From Gymnorhina tibicen (Eukaryota; Chordata; Aves; Passeriformes; Artamidae), in assembly GCA_013399875.1 (NCBI GenBank), contig VXAZ01002367.1, forward strand, positions 1,054,001 to 1,118,000: a stretch of 64,000 nt of DNA, read 5' to 3'. Below are positions 12,238 through 25,258 of the stretch, piece by piece. The position numbers were made by a program, and so were the translations under genes. The notes below the pieces were generated by a model. The model had not been told where the DNA came from, ran no database searches, and saw nothing but the letters and a program-made list of their open reading frames with translations. How positions within the stretch are numbered: position 1 is the first letter of the stretch; every line of letters starts with the position of its first letter.

Positions 12238-14668
12238 CTAAACATGATCAAATGATTTACAATTACCACACAGAAAAATAAAAGTTAATGTTTTCAAGGC
12301 AAAGGTAAACCATTATTGATAATTTTTAACGTATTACATTGCACACTGGTTCTAGATAATAACTGCTTTTATTTCTGTTTTCTTAACCATATTCATATAG
12401 TCTCTTACATTGCTATAATGTAGCATTATGATACTGTGTACATTTAGTAAATGTGCATTTAAAGACTGCATGAACTGGAGATTTTCTACAAAACAGACAG
12501 TGCAATTACCGTGACAAGTTTAATTTGGGAACTGACTGTTAGGCACCAACATAATGAAGTATTCTCCGGTACACCGAGATCTGAGTTGCATTCAGGTTAA
12601 TCAGTCTAAAGTCAGAAACCACAAAGTAGTTTGTACACTCTGGTGGCTTTAGAAAAAATATCTGTTTCTCCTTCCTACATCAGTCTGAAATGTTTTCTTG
12701 AAGAACTTATGTCCGAAGCATCCTTGTTTACTTATTACAAGATACTCTTGCTTGTTCCCCATTACTCCTCACCCTCTATCTCCACGCCCCATTCTGCGGC
12801 CCAAAGTACCACCACTGACTACTAATTTCCAAGTCTTTTGATCTTTTAACATTCTTCCACTAATAGAACTACTTAAAAACAGCAACATGAACGTTTATTA
12901 AAAAAATGCCTTTGGTTCATTACACACTGTGAACCTATTAGCTGAAATAAGTTTGCAGGTGAAGTGTACTAATAAAGAACCACTCCATTTTTTTCCTCTG
13001 ATTACTGAAAAGCTAACTGAAGTACACAACCCAAAAATATATGGGACCTGTCCTGATAAGCAAAATGAATTAGACTGAAGAAAGCACAAATCAGCTTTCT
13101 CCTACAAGGTCAGTCATGCAAAAGAAAATATTACAGCTGGAAAGACTCAACCCCAATCCCAGTTTTGCCCAGAGAGGTTGTGGAGTCCCCATCCCTGAAG
13201 CGTTCAAGACTAGGCTGGATGGAGCTTTGAGTGACCTGATCTAGTGGAAGGTGCCTCTACCCATGGCAGGGTGGTGGTTGAAACTGGATGGTCTTTAAGG
13301 TCCCTTCTAGCCTAAACCACTCTGTGATTCTGCGATGATTCCTTAAAGAGTTACAGTTGGGAAGCAGCACACAGGTTGCTTAGGAAGCCTTCCCTACTCA
13401 AGAGTTATCAGTTGAAGCATTCTCAGTGGGTTTGACTTAAAAAAAATTATCAGTTGTAAATGTGCACAAACACTCAGGTTGACAAACGACCCCAAGAGCA
13501 CAGGGGTGAGGCTCTCAGCAGTCATACCGTGGAGGGAGCCCCACCATAAAAACCCCACATTGACTCTGGGCCACCTGAAAAGCTGCTGTTGCCACAGTCC
13601 TCTGATGCAACTGCACGAGAACACGAGAATCACTTCACTTTTATTAAGGGCTGCTCCATCTTTCAGCACCTCTCTGAATCAGGCAGCTTAATGCCAACAC
13701 TTCTCTTTCTCAAGGTCTGCAAGTACTGAGCCTCTTCAAGGCGAAGCAGAAAATCCCAGCCCTAGAACTAGACAATGTATAAGTAAATACTAGGATTTGT
13801 CTGGATAAAAACTATGTCCCTATGCTTTAGTAGATTCCTTTTAGTTGACAGCCTGAGGAAAGAAACGCATTCCTGCAGCATTATTTAAATGTGTTGTTTA
13901 AAAGTCCATACATAAATTGCTGTTAATTATTAAGTACCAGAACTCTTCAAAGGTTGAAAGGTTCTACATAATCATTCCTCCTCATTAGCTATACAGCTAA
14001 ATCTTCAAATGTGTGTTAATCAACTTAATCATTATGCATTTGTTAATTGCATGTTAGGATAGAAAATAATTAAAACTGCTGAATTGAAAATAAAGGAGTT
14101 CTACAAAAATGACAGTTTGATACTACAGAAAAAAACAGGCCAAAGTAGATTAAATGAGCTCTCGTCTTCTCTGCAAAATGATTCACAAAGGCAAATAAAA
14201 ATACTCAAAATATATATATGTGAAGAAAAGAGATACTGAAAATAGAACAAGCTGGCAGCCCTTTGTTTTTGAGTTAAAGATTAAAAAAATTTTAAAAGGT
14301 TTCAATCACAAAGCCAGATACACTTTTATTTCTCCCTACACTAAGAGCCAATTTTCAAAACCAGCTTTACCCATGCCATTCACGGAGCTCCAATGGAATT
14401 CCAGTGAAAGCAAAGGAATCTCACATGGTGGAACAGCATGTTGCCATCGACTGCTTCAAAGAATAGGGACTCTCACTTTAAAACAGTAAGGAACTTATTC
14501 AAAATGCTAAAGCCTAATGACAATTGTATAGGTGCAATTTAGTATTTAGAATGCCAAAGTGATCCTGATTTCATGGACACTTGGCCTCTCTTGCCTGTTG
14601 GAAAACATTTAACATAGAGCTGGGCTAAGAAGTCTTCAGCCTAAACCGAGGGAGTAGAGTCAAGTTAC
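12238..14668 (-). other. SUCLG2: SUCLG2 intron 6
   Basis: 2431 bp between exons 6 and 7. It contains a CR1 3' end at about 13160-13342. The rest is unremarkable AT-rich DNA. Confidence 0.9.
13160..13342 (+). mobile_element. CR1 LINE 3' end, 5'-truncated
   Basis: Runs from 'cagttttgcccagagaggttgtgg' through 'ccccatccctgaag' and 'ggtcccttctagcctaaaccactctgtgattctgcgatg', the 3' end of an avian CR1 retrotransposon with its characteristic octamer-like tail. Orientation is plus, antisense to SUCLG2. The reading frame is eroded and incapable of retrotransposition. Confidence 0.9.
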
Positions 14669-14758
14669 CTGCTGCTGCAAAGGTCCTTGGAATCCCAAAT
14701 TTTTTGCCATCTGCAACGCCTGACGGTCCTTTATGCCTTCAAAAATATCTATCTCCTC
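14669..14758 (-). CDS. SUCLG2: SUCLG2 exon 6
   Basis: 90 bp, 30 codons, residues 163-192, phase 0 at both ends. The acceptor is 'ttactgttgcag' and the donor is 'G|gtaacttg'. It encodes EEIDIFEGIKDRQALQ then MAKNLGFQGPLQQQ, the variable helical stretch before the metal-binding segment. The C-terminal glutamine run differs from the mammalian GPLKSQ-type end but the length is conserved, so this looks like ordinary divergence rather than a misplaced splice site. Confidence 0.94.
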
Positions 14759-15710
14759 CTGCAACAGTAACATGCATAAATATAACTAAATATTCAATCT
14801 GAATGGAGGTTTAAAACTTCAAAAGGAAAACACTTAGTATACATGTGCAAATTAGTAATTAAAGCCTGGCTGTTTTCCAAGGCTCCCCCAGACCGAGGCT
14901 ATAGCAGCTGCCTATAGGGGATGTTATAATTACCACACTGACTGTGAAACAGTCCTTCCAAAAAATATAGAATTCTTCAGGGTGGCACACTGACAAGACA
15001 ATGTGACACCAGTTTTCACTTTTAATTACTGTACAGATGGCATTGACGAATATTTAGTCTGTTAATTTTTATGACGTATTTTGGAATGTTTTCAAGGCAA
15101 TGAGTGTCACTGCCCAGTAACACTGTGAAGTTTATATAATTTTAAAATGCACATTAAATATTTTTACAGTTTTTTGAATAATTATACTTGATTGTATCAA
15201 TTATTTTCTCAGCTGAATAGCTTGTCTACTCATTATCTTGCCACAGTAACACAAAAAATACTTCAATGTAGTCATCGTTAAGAAAGTAATTACAACAGTT
15301 GTATTTCAGATGGAAAAGTCTTGCAGGTACAAAAAAACAATTAACAACTCTGTCAATTAGAGAAAAACAGCCACAGAAACAATACTGGCACCAACCCACT
15401 TGTGAAAAAACTGTGTACCTTCCTAAAAGTGAAACTCACTCATAAAACACTTCAGATATGAAGTTTAACATATCACATAACAGCCACTTTTAAGATCTTT
15501 TTCTAATTGAAAAATTCTAATAAAATCAGATGTTAAATATACTTCATTTACTAGAGGACAGGTCTTATCCTGTATTTGATGAAACAGTATTTTTATGGTT
15601 CTTCCTGTCTTTCTACACGGAAGAAGGAAAAACGGGAGGAGAAAGGGGGAAAATATTCTTTTGGACAACTGTAAAGGAAAAATTTTTATTGTAAAACATT
15701 ATTTCAATAC
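14759..15710 (-). other. SUCLG2: SUCLG2 intron 5
   Basis: 952 bp between exons 5 and 6. AT-rich, with no repeat family or RNA gene recognised. Confidence 0.9.
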
Positions 15711-15863
15711 CTTAAAGATAAGTTCTGGGCTAGTTACTGCAACTTCTTCTATGTCCACACCACCCTGAGGACTGCCAACCATGACAGGTCCATTGCAGGC
15801 TCTGTCCATCAGAATTGCAAAATACGTTTCCCTGGAAATATCCAGTGCTTCTGCAACCATCAC
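15711..15863 (-). CDS. SUCLG2: SUCLG2 exon 5 (central ATP-grasp domain)
   Basis: 153 bp, exactly 51 codons, residues 112-162, in phase 0 at both ends. The acceptor is 'ctattcgtttttag'. The donor 'G|gtattgaa' is less consensus-like than the others. It encodes [18 protein letters not shown], then [17 protein letters not shown] and [16 protein letters not shown]. The DISRE and [10 protein letters not shown] motifs are hallmarks of succinyl-CoA ligase beta subunits, in the part of the ATP-grasp fold that closes over the nucleotide. Confidence 0.97.
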
Positions 15864-18800
15864 CTAAAAACGAATAGAGGGAAGAAAAGAAAACATCAGT
15901 GGTTCTGACTGTTTCTTATGCTTTGCCTTAAAATGCAGCAGTTTGATACTTGCTATCCTGAAAAGAAACATTTGTTTCACTGCCTTTACTACAGTCCTAC
16001 AACCCCCTGATCTTCTCCCCAAGAAATCCTCTCTCCTTAAGCAGAAGACTCCTCTAATGCTGCTCTTCTCACTGGGGCATGCAGCCAGCAATGTAAACCA
16101 GGAACACTTCATTGCTGGGGTTTTTCCAAGAGCTGCTGCTGTGTCCGTATTACCTTTTCATCCCAAGAAGCACTTTAATGTGCCCCCAAAAAGACTTGAG
16201 TCACAAAGGACTCCGTTTGCAAATCACACAAATACAAGGACAGGCACGTTGGCTCTCAGATGCATCTCACCAGCAGTGTTGTTCCTCACCAGCAAACCTC
16301 AGGCTTAAGTTCTCTCCCTTATTCTGACCAAAGGCCACTCAACCCTTGTAATCTCTGCACTAAATTCCTGTCCCACCCAAGTATTTCCTAAGAAAATGGG
16401 TTTACGGATAATTCTGCCATCCAGTGTTTTACTTTCAGTTTAGAGAGCCAAGCAGGTGTGTATCCTTCAGATCTAGAAGGCACAATCTAGAAACACAGAT
16501 ATTTATTTTTCCAAAGAGGTACTACTTTCTATGTATTACTATAAGCTACAGAGCCATTTTGTACCAGTATCTGACAGACACCACAGCACAAAACAGGAAG
16601 ATTGAAATCCCACATTTGGAATCTACAAGTACCACATTAAAAGTGATGGAAATTGGCCCATATAAAGTCTTTGCTACAATTTTTTCCCTCCTCCCAAAAC
16701 CAACACAAAGTCCTTTCCATTTTAGTATTACAACAACTGTACCTTCCTCTTCACCTGAACTGCCTGTTTTTGCAATACTTTAACAACAGCTATTGAAGCA
16801 ATTTCAGAGACTGAGTAGTTTTACACTTGCAAAGTACTCGCAAAACTGTTCTGATATAAGAATACTAAATTTCCCAAAATATTCTTAATTTTAGGAACAA
16901 ATTTGCATATGATAATTAATAATTGTTGCCTGTGTTCATAACAGATGCCATAATCTAAGGTAAAAAGACTGTAGTTCTGCTCTGCACTACAGTTTTGCTT
17001 TTCAATCTGAAAGTGAAGCAGCCACCTCTGCAATTTAATTAGCACTAATTCTTCCTTAAGAGAGTAACTATTTCCCATCTTTCAATGGAAGTGGTAGAAA
17101 TCAGGAAAATCACTTCCCAAATATTAATATAATTAAGAAGGATTAAGTGGCAACATCTTTCTAACATGGTCTGTTTACGAAGTGACAGTTTTGAACAATC
17201 ATTGCAGACAAAGATCTTCACTGAGTGTACCAAAAGGAGAAATTAATTCTCTCAGTCAGCAGATCCAAGAGGCATTTTTATACCTGCAGCCTTAAAACTC
17301 TGACTACCCAGCACAAGGTGCTCCATCAAATGAGTATTCCTGGGGTTTTCATAGTTCAAGGACTATCAACAAGAAAGATGCACTATACTTTCACCCAAGT
17401 CGCTTTTTTGACATTCTATTCCAGAGTACATAAGAAAGAATGTAGGGACTTTCTGCCAGGCAGTATGTATTAGAGAAGGGGAGAAAAAAATGTAAGAAAC
17501 AAGGAATCGAATAAAGCCCTCAGTGCTCAGAATTGAAGGAAAGATGAAATTTCTTTATGGTCTTTTTGACTTGGAAGAAATTTGCTTTATAGTAATTTCG
17601 TTTCCTTCTACTTTTACCTTGCTTTATTCATACAGCATAAGGGGATGTAAAGGAATAGTTCAAATAAGCGACTGTTCAAAAGGAAAGTAAAGAAAGCCAG
17701 GGTGAAGGAGAGAACCAAGAATGCAGAAAACTACTGTACTACTTAAAAGCATCTGCCTATTTTAGTCTACTACAGAGGGATGCTAAAAGACAACTTCAGA
17801 GACATAGCTTGGCTACCCGCCAAGATTTGTCAAATTAACGAGCAAGGGTAGGGAAAGCATCCTTGATTTGCTACTATTTTTACCTGCATCCATGTTTTCA
17901 CCTTCTTACATATCCTGCATCAATGTATCTGAAAAATGTGAGTCAGTTGCTTTAGACATAAGTCAGCTAAAACCAACTGGTCCTACTGGATCTTGTCAGA
18001 GCTGTTCAGTTTGTGGGAGCTCAGGGTCAGGGCCAGACTTAGGATGGGAATACACTCAACAAGTTTTGAGGAATACATTTGCAGGCACAGCAGGTGGAAG
18101 TAACATTATTAAATCAGGTATCTTCAACTGCAACTTCCAGCTGGAGTGACTGTCCTCATTGTTGCTAATTAACAATGTCAACATCATCAGATACTTTTCT
18201 GTCTAAATTCATAAAACTACTGAGAGTCTACTTTGCAGTAGGCAACCTTAGAACAAAAATTTCCAGGCTGTGAAATATCTCTAATTTCTCCCAACAAAAT
18301 AACTTTCCTTCACCATCTTCCCTGTTTGAAGCAGAGCAAAGCCAGAGAAATTGGTGTTCAAGGTCTTTAAATATTATTTAAGTCTACCTATCACTCACAT
18401 GACAGAACTAATGCAAACACATTGATGAACAGTTAAGAATAGTGAAATTGAATATACAGACTGTTGACTCTTCTCACATTTTGTCTGTTTTGCTTTTGAT
18501 AAAGAATATGACGCATCATTATCTGTTTACCATATCATATCTATATTTCAAATGTCCTGGGGAAAAATCAGTTTTCATTAAAACTTCCTGACAACTTCAA
18601 GCTTTCCTTCTCTGTAAATCATTACCTAAAAGTTTAAGTCACACATTTAATTTCACAAGGGTAACTGTAACAGCTTTTTTTAAACGGAATCAAATATGCA
18701 AAATGTTCATTCTGTTATTGCTTGGAGAGAAAACACAGGTAGCGAATTCTCAGGTTGTCACGATAAGAGAAGACTGTCATCACAGATAGCTAGGCTCTCC

Positions 18801-21800
18801 AAATTCCAAACTGCCATAAGAGGATTTTATGTAAACTCACAAAACAGCTTCCAAGTTGCAAAGGAATTGAAGAGATTGCTATTTATTTGAGAAACATCAA
18901 TCTGAAGACACACAAACATACTTAAATTCTGTAGCAGGTGCACAAGCTCAGAAAGAAAGCTGAAACCACCATTTTCTGTTTCATAATTATTCTAATTGTA
19001 GAAAATTTCGACTTTTTATACCTTCCTCACAAATACATGTAAAAGGTACATGACTTCCACTCCCTGACTTGACACTAGCTCATTGATTGCCTCACAGAAA
19101 GTGACATAATAACTATTTTCCTTCTGAAAAATGCTTATTACTTAAATTTTTTTAAAATATGGGAGTGTTTTAAACAACTCAAACTTTCCAGAACACTGAA
19201 AAGTTTAAAAAGCACAAATCCTAAAAACATGCCTTTTCTTTTCTTTTCTTCCTGAGGTGCAATTTTCCTTAAGTACATGTAGACACACAAACTCTTCTGT
19301 ACGTGCAGAGAGAAAGCACCTGCCTTGAAATAGAACAAAAATGTCAGTGATTTGTTCCCATCTTCCCCGCTGCCCTTAGCAAACCCAAAGAGCCTGCCTG
19401 GCATTTTCAGTGCACTAAGTTCCCGCTGCATTAAATGATATCTCAGACATAGCTAAATTTATATGTTTAATAATATTACTGTAGTTTTCCCCTTGATTTA
19501 AATGTCAGTATTTGATTTTGTAGTCCTGACACTACAAATCCGAGTGCCTCAGCTCCTCTAACTGCCTTAAAGATCCCAACGTGAGCTAACTTTGTAAATG
19601 AGAAATGCTTTTAAAAAAGACATAATTTTGCTTGGAAATAGTTTTTTGATGACCTACTGCATAATTTTAAATATGCTTTCTTCACTATCTAATAAGCATA
19701 ACATTGTGCAAACTGCTACAAAATGAATTAATTTAAAGCAGGGTGTATGCTCTTACCATTAATTACTAAGAATCAAGAACTCAATACCAAAAAATATAAA
19801 ACATACCAGTTCAAAGCTAACACACTTTTAAAAGCCAACTCTATAATCAGAATGAAAGTCTGACAGCAGATGATCAGCTTCTCCCAGTGAAAAGCATCAC
19901 ATTGGTTTATCATGGACCAACATTAAAATACTTGCAAACCATGTCCTGAAAGGTTTCCCTGGAACTCTACAGCAAAGGAAAAATACCCAGCCTCTCAAGG
20001 CTATACATAATCCTGTACCACCAAAACAAATATCTGAAGTTCAGTAGTGCAAATTTCACCTTAAACTTCACCTATGCCCCTGCTGCTTAGTCCTGCCCAC
20101 TGTTCATTCATACAAACAACACGTGGAGGGGGAATAAAGGAACCACAAGTTAAATATTCTACAGCTACTCTATACATGGCACAAAAGTCATCCTAATATA
20201 AATCTTTTGAATAATCCATGTCAAAAACCCCTGACATCCACACCCTTCTTCCATTTCTATCAATTCCAAAGAAAATTAGAAGTTTATTTTTCAGAACTGA
20301 ATGTGTCAACGATGAACAGGACTGCAATCTGACAAAAGAACAGAATTTCTGTATGGATGTATTCAAGGTAGGCCAACTAGAGTAAAAGAATAAAAACCAA
20401 GAACTTATAAAAGAAAGCTGCTTTTACAATACTAATATTCCCAAGCAGAGTGCCTTAATATGGAAAAGGGATATCCTTATATCCTTAGTATTATCAGGAT
20501 CTCCGACAGACATGCCTTAATGGTGATACTGTTTCTCCTATTTTAATAGATAGTATTTCTTTTTAACAATGACTGAGGAGTGATGGTAATCTGCTCTCCT
20601 TGCTCCCCAGGAGAAGAACTGCCTGAACACCTTCCTCCAGCCCTCATTAGACAGGATCTTTCCAGACAGGTGTTCCTTCCCCTTCTATGCTAATACACCA
20701 AGCTGTTCACAGGATATTAAATGTGAACTGCAGCTCCTTCAGCTCATGCCAAATTATTTCCTGGCATCAGATACAGTGTGGCTCTTGCCTACTTACCTGT
20801 ATAAGGATTCTTGCTCAGTGAAACAAAGCAAGAGATAAAAACAAATACAGCAGATAGGCAATTGCCAGGATTTCCTGACTCACAGAATTTTACTAATTTG
20901 AAGGAGAATCTTGCTGAATCTTTGCTTCTCTGATTTAGGCCAACACAGAGCAATTCATTTATGCTGAAGTGAATATTGGTGCCTTACAGAAAGCACGGTC
21001 ATTGGAAAATGAAATCCCATGTGCTACCTCAACCACTACCATGAACATATTTTAGTCTGTTTCTGCAACAGGTAGGAAGAATCTACTGTTCAGACACTTT
21101 TTTTTCAATTGAGATCATTCTCATGCAAACCTTTCAATACTTAAAGGGGGTTTACAATAAAGATGGGGACAAACTTTTTAGTAGGGCCTGCTGCAATAGG
21201 TCAAGGTGGTTCTAAACTAAAGAAGACAGATTTTAACTACATATAAGGAAGAATTTTTTTACAGTGAGGGTGGTGAGGCACTGGCACAGATTGCCCAGAG
21301 CAGTGGTGGATGCCCCATCCCTGGAAACATTCAAGGCCAGGTTGGACAGGGCTCTGAACAGCTTGATCTGGTTGAAGATGTCCCTGCTCATTGCAGGGTG
21401 TTGGACTGAAGGAATTTTAAAGATCCCTTTCAACCCAAACCATTCTGTGATTCATCTGTCACTTTATTAAGACTTGCCTGGACCTGAGGGTGACTGAAAT
21501 ACAGACAATATTATTACTAAAGGTAATCATGTATCTGCTATTTCTGTAAGCAGAATGTTAATGAGCATGTACAGTTAATGCTATGTGCAGTTACATCACC
21601 ATTTAGTATGTATCTGATGAAAGATGAGCCTATGACAAAGGATTCCTTTCAATATACATTGCAGGAATCAATTTACTTTTCCATCAGTGGGTATGCCAAA
21701 ATTGATGAACCAAATACTACACAAACAGAAAAAAGAAGTAACATTTTCTTTTTTTTTTTTTTTTAACAATTAGATGCAATCAGTCAGGAACTGGAGAAGG

Positions 21801-21890
21801 ATTGAAAAAAAATCTATATCATACATCCCAGCTTATAAATGCAAAATCGCAGCTCAACAGTTTTCAACTTTCAAGAGGCCAAAATCTTAC
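15864..21890 (-). other. SUCLG2: SUCLG2 intron 4
   Basis: 6027 bp between exons 4 and 5. Its exon-4 end carries a CR1 3' end (about 21157-21452) and a T-run near 21750-21764. The remaining 5 kb contain no feature I can support. Confidence 0.9.
21157..21452 (+). mobile_element. CR1 LINE 3' end with reverse-transcriptase C-terminal remnant
   Basis: Starts near 'gatggggacaaacttttt' and ends 'aacccaaaccattctgtgattca'. Translation from 21264 gives the conserved end of CR1 ORF2, HWHRLPRAVVDAPSLE then TFKARLDRALNSLIW. The rest of the element is absent, the usual 5' truncation. Plus strand, antisense to SUCLG2, in intron 4 about 440 bp from exon 4. It is the least eroded CR1 in the window. Confidence 0.95.
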
Positions 21891-21981
21891 CTTTTTAACT
21901 GTCACACCATCCTTTGGAGTTTGCTTGGTTGACAGATTGTACCCAATCATCTGTTTAGCAAGCTGTTCAACAGTCTTAGGG
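21891..21981 (-). CDS. SUCLG2: SUCLG2 exon 4 (ATP-grasp domain)
   Basis: 91 bp. One base completes Asp81, then 30 codons encode residues 82-111 and end on a codon boundary. The acceptor is 'tcctttgtttgtag' and the donor is 'G|gtaagatt'. The product PKTVEQLAKQMIGYNL followed by STKQTPKDGVTVKK matches the family between the nucleotide loop and the [11 protein letters not shown] segment. The phases at both ends fit the neighbouring exons exactly. Confidence 0.96.
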
Positions 21982-22108
21982 CTACAAACAAAGGAAAAAT
22001 GTTAGTTTATTGAAAGATATTAAAAGAAACTGTCCATAGTTATTGTAAACAGCCTAAATATTATACAAGGAGCAATTTATTTATGTTTTTTCAATTTAAA
22101 GTACTTAC
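21982..22108 (-). other. SUCLG2: SUCLG2 intron 3 (127 bp)
   Basis: Very short intron between exons 3 and 4, with donor 'gtaagtac' and acceptor 'ttgtttgtag'. Length 127 is not a multiple of three, so retention would shift the frame. Confidence 0.93.
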
Positions 22109-22208
22109 TCTTTAGTTAGATGAACTCCTCCTTTCAATCCACTATTGAAAATACCTTTCCCTCTCCCTCCTGCCAGAATCTGTGCCTTCAGAACAATTTC
22201 CTTTGCCT
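22109..22208 (-). CDS. SUCLG2: SUCLG2 exon 3 (nucleotide-binding loop)
   Basis: 100 bp. The first two bases complete Lys48 with the last base of exon 2; the exon then encodes residues 49-80 and two bases of Asp81. The acceptor is 'cttttctattacag' and the donor is 'A|gtaagtac'. It carries [12 protein letters not shown] at 55-66. Lys55 aligns with the ATP-contacting Lys46 of E. coli SucC and the glycine-rich stretch wraps the phosphates of the purine nucleotide. It continues to LKGGVHLTK. Only 127 bp of intron separate it from exon 4. Confidence 0.96.
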
Positions 22209-23484
22209 CTGTAATAGAAAAGCACATTGCAATTCTGTGGTTTGTCAATTATTGAGCTTGTTAGTATGAGATTAAAAAGCATTTCCAGGTTGGGCTCTTT
22301 TAAAACAAAAAGAAGTTGTTCCTAACTAGTGAGCAATGAAACAAGAGTAAATTCATCATTTCTATAAAGCAACCTTGTCAAAAAAGAATTGCTCAAGGAA
22401 GTTAAGGGATGAATATACACAGCTTATTAGATGGATAAATATGTCATTGATCAGAACCATGCTGTTAATGCTACATGCTCTGCACAACAAACCACACAAC
22501 CAGCACAGCTGCATGGCTGACACACTGGCATGGTTTTTAAACATAAATCAGATCATATTTTGTCTTGAATGCACAACAAAACAATGCTCATCAAGGGAAA
22601 TAAATTCCATTCCTTGCTCTGAACACGTGGAAGGAAATGTATGGATGTGGTTCTTAAAGAAGAAATCCCTGTCTCCAAAGGGCCGGTGAGTGCAGAGCAA
22701 GGGCAGGAGCTGTGAAAACATTTAATTTGTGAGGCATCACTTGGATCTTTGGCAATTTGAGTGTAACAGTCTCTTAGTAACACAAAAGTGCAGCAAGACA
22801 GTGACAAAAGCAATTGTACCGTGTCCTACATTCCAAACAAAAGCAATCCTGATACCCTTACAGAGTCAAACACGAGGGAAAAGGCGAAAAGAAAACAACC
22901 ATCCAAACCATCACTCATGATCTCTGAGGCTCCCGATCTTGAGCCATGACTTCTTGAGCCATGAACACCTGCCAGGTGCCTTTCAGATGTTTATTAACAC
23001 CAACTGCTGTCACTTTGCACATTTATCATAGCAGTGCTGGGTGCTTTGCAAAGTCTAATATTAACAGATCATTAAGCGTGCCTAGAAAAGGTTCATTGTT
23101 ACCCTCTCCTGCAGTCTGTGGAAATCTCTGATTTCAGTGGTGTTTGGATTACATCACACCTCAAACCATAATATTTTATCTAAGTATCAAGAAAACATGA
23201 GAATTTGTTGTTAAATTGACAAATTTACTGTTTAATTGGCACAGAGGATGCAGATACTTTCATTCAAACATACACAGGCTTTCTAGGCTGTAAAAACCTT
23301 TTACAGATTATTAAATATAAGTTTAGAGGTACAGCAATTTTTGGTGCAGACAAGCTCTGACACAGAATCATTTCAAATGCCTGTATAATAAATTTCAGCA
23401 GCTACAAAAAGAAGTTGAACCTTAGAATAGAATAAATAATATGAAACAAATATTCTATTTAAGATAGGTATTGTACTATAATAC

Positions 23485-23532
23485 AGTAGTAGTAGTAGTA
23501 GTTACTATTTCTATTATTATTATTAATTATTT
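23485..23532. repeat. Compound trinucleotide microsatellite (AGT)n and (ATT)n
   Basis: Six AGT units followed closely by an ATT/TTA run in intron 2. Confidence 0.9.
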
Positions 23533-25139
23533 TTAAAATAGAAACTGTACTAAGAGATGCTTAATTTCCAAGCTTCTTGAGGCTAAAATCTCTTCACATG
23601 TTTATCCATTTGGTAACATTTGACATATATCACTCTGAACTTTAAAAGCATTGTCCTTGAAAATATTTCATGCATTCCAAAATATTCATGTTCTGGGCTC
23701 CCTATTACTCATGCCACTGCAGGGCAGATAACAAGGAAATTTAAATGCAACAAAAATTTTTATATCAAATGTTTCCTAAGCACACAAATTAGCATGAATT
23801 AAAACTATAAATCACTTTTCAACCTGCAGAAGCAAACTCTAAAAATCACAGTAGCTGCTGTGATAAAGAATCTAATATGGTATTGTTAATAGATGCTGTA
23901 AGCAGTTAATTAAATCAATTTTAGCATCCAACCATCCTGACAATGTGAGCTTTGATTATCAGTGATGGGTGGTATCAGTTCTGGGAGTGATCATCACCCT
24001 CATTCCCAACCACCACGTTCCATGAGCACCAATTATCTCCGCTGGGCTCCAACAAATGAAGTTAGAGAAAGGAATTAATGTGTACATTTTTATAATCCAC
24101 TAGAGGACTATCAAGGCAATACAGTAACTTCAGAAAAACAACTATGAAACCCATAAACAAACAGACATGAAAGTGAGCACAGCCACGTAAAAATTAGACC
24201 TGAAGAACTAATCAATGCAGCAGCTCAGCAGAGCACAGTACAGCAGGTTCTTCATGCCCTGCAGGAAACCAACAGGAAGCAATTTAATTCCTTAATTATT
24301 TGCCCAAACTCTGTAAAATGAAATAAACCATCCAGATATCATTTTACAGTAACTAGGCTTGATCATTCACTATTTACCAAGTTGATTCACTACTTAATGT
24401 CACCATCTTATTTAAAGAGTTGATTTCTAGAAATGCTCACCCAAAGTTTTTATGTTCGTTCCTGCCTGAATTCCCAAACGTGCTGAAAGACCATGCCAAA
24501 ACAAAAATGTGGAATTAGCTAGAATACCTGAAGTAATTCACCTTCACTTGTAAGTTTAAGGAAAAAAAAATTATAAAAGAAGTACCTAAAGTCAGTACTA
24601 AACCCATTAAAACCAGAAAGGTGTAACTAATTTCTATTAATACCCTTCTAAAATGTTCTAGTAACACTGGAAAAATGTTTAAGCAGGACTGTGTAGTTAC
24701 ACATAAAGGATTTGAAGACAACCTATCACAAGCAGCATGACTTTACACCACCATAAAGTACAGTACTACATTTTCAACAGCATTAAGGCTTCAACCAACT
24801 CCTGTGTATGGCCACTGACTGACCAGCCTTGCGTAAAACACACACAAGAACCCCAAAGGAAACCAAATAACAAACCAGCCTGCTTCTTAAGTGTGCATAT
24901 GTGGATTTTTAGTCACAGATTTATAATTTTCTTTATCATTAGAAACAATACAAAAACCCGACAGCTTTTAAGTGTCACTAATTTAGCAACAAATAGCTGC
25001 AAACTGCTCCATGCAGATTAATGACGCATTGCTGGTAACAGCATGTGTTCTTAACTAATTATAACCCGAATACATTAATATCTCAGACTGAGCAGCTCTT
25101 GTATTTGCTTTTTTACATTAATCTACAGGAAAAGAGAGA

Positions 25140-25258
25140 GGTGCAGGTGTGGTGTTAGGGATATGGTTAAGTGCTGTACCTGGCATTATTAGGTTACATG
25201 GCTGGACTTGGTGATCTTAAGAGATTTTCTCCAAGCAAAGTGATTCCATGATTTCTAA
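25140..25258 (+). mobile_element. CR1-like 3' fragment, degraded
   Basis: The stretch 'ggtgtggtgttagggatatggttaagtgctg' followed by 'catggctggacttggtgatcttaagagattttctccaagc' and 'gattccatgattt' matches the terminal part of older CR1 subfamilies. Plus strand, antisense to SUCLG2. Assignment rests on the tail only. Confidence 0.6.
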
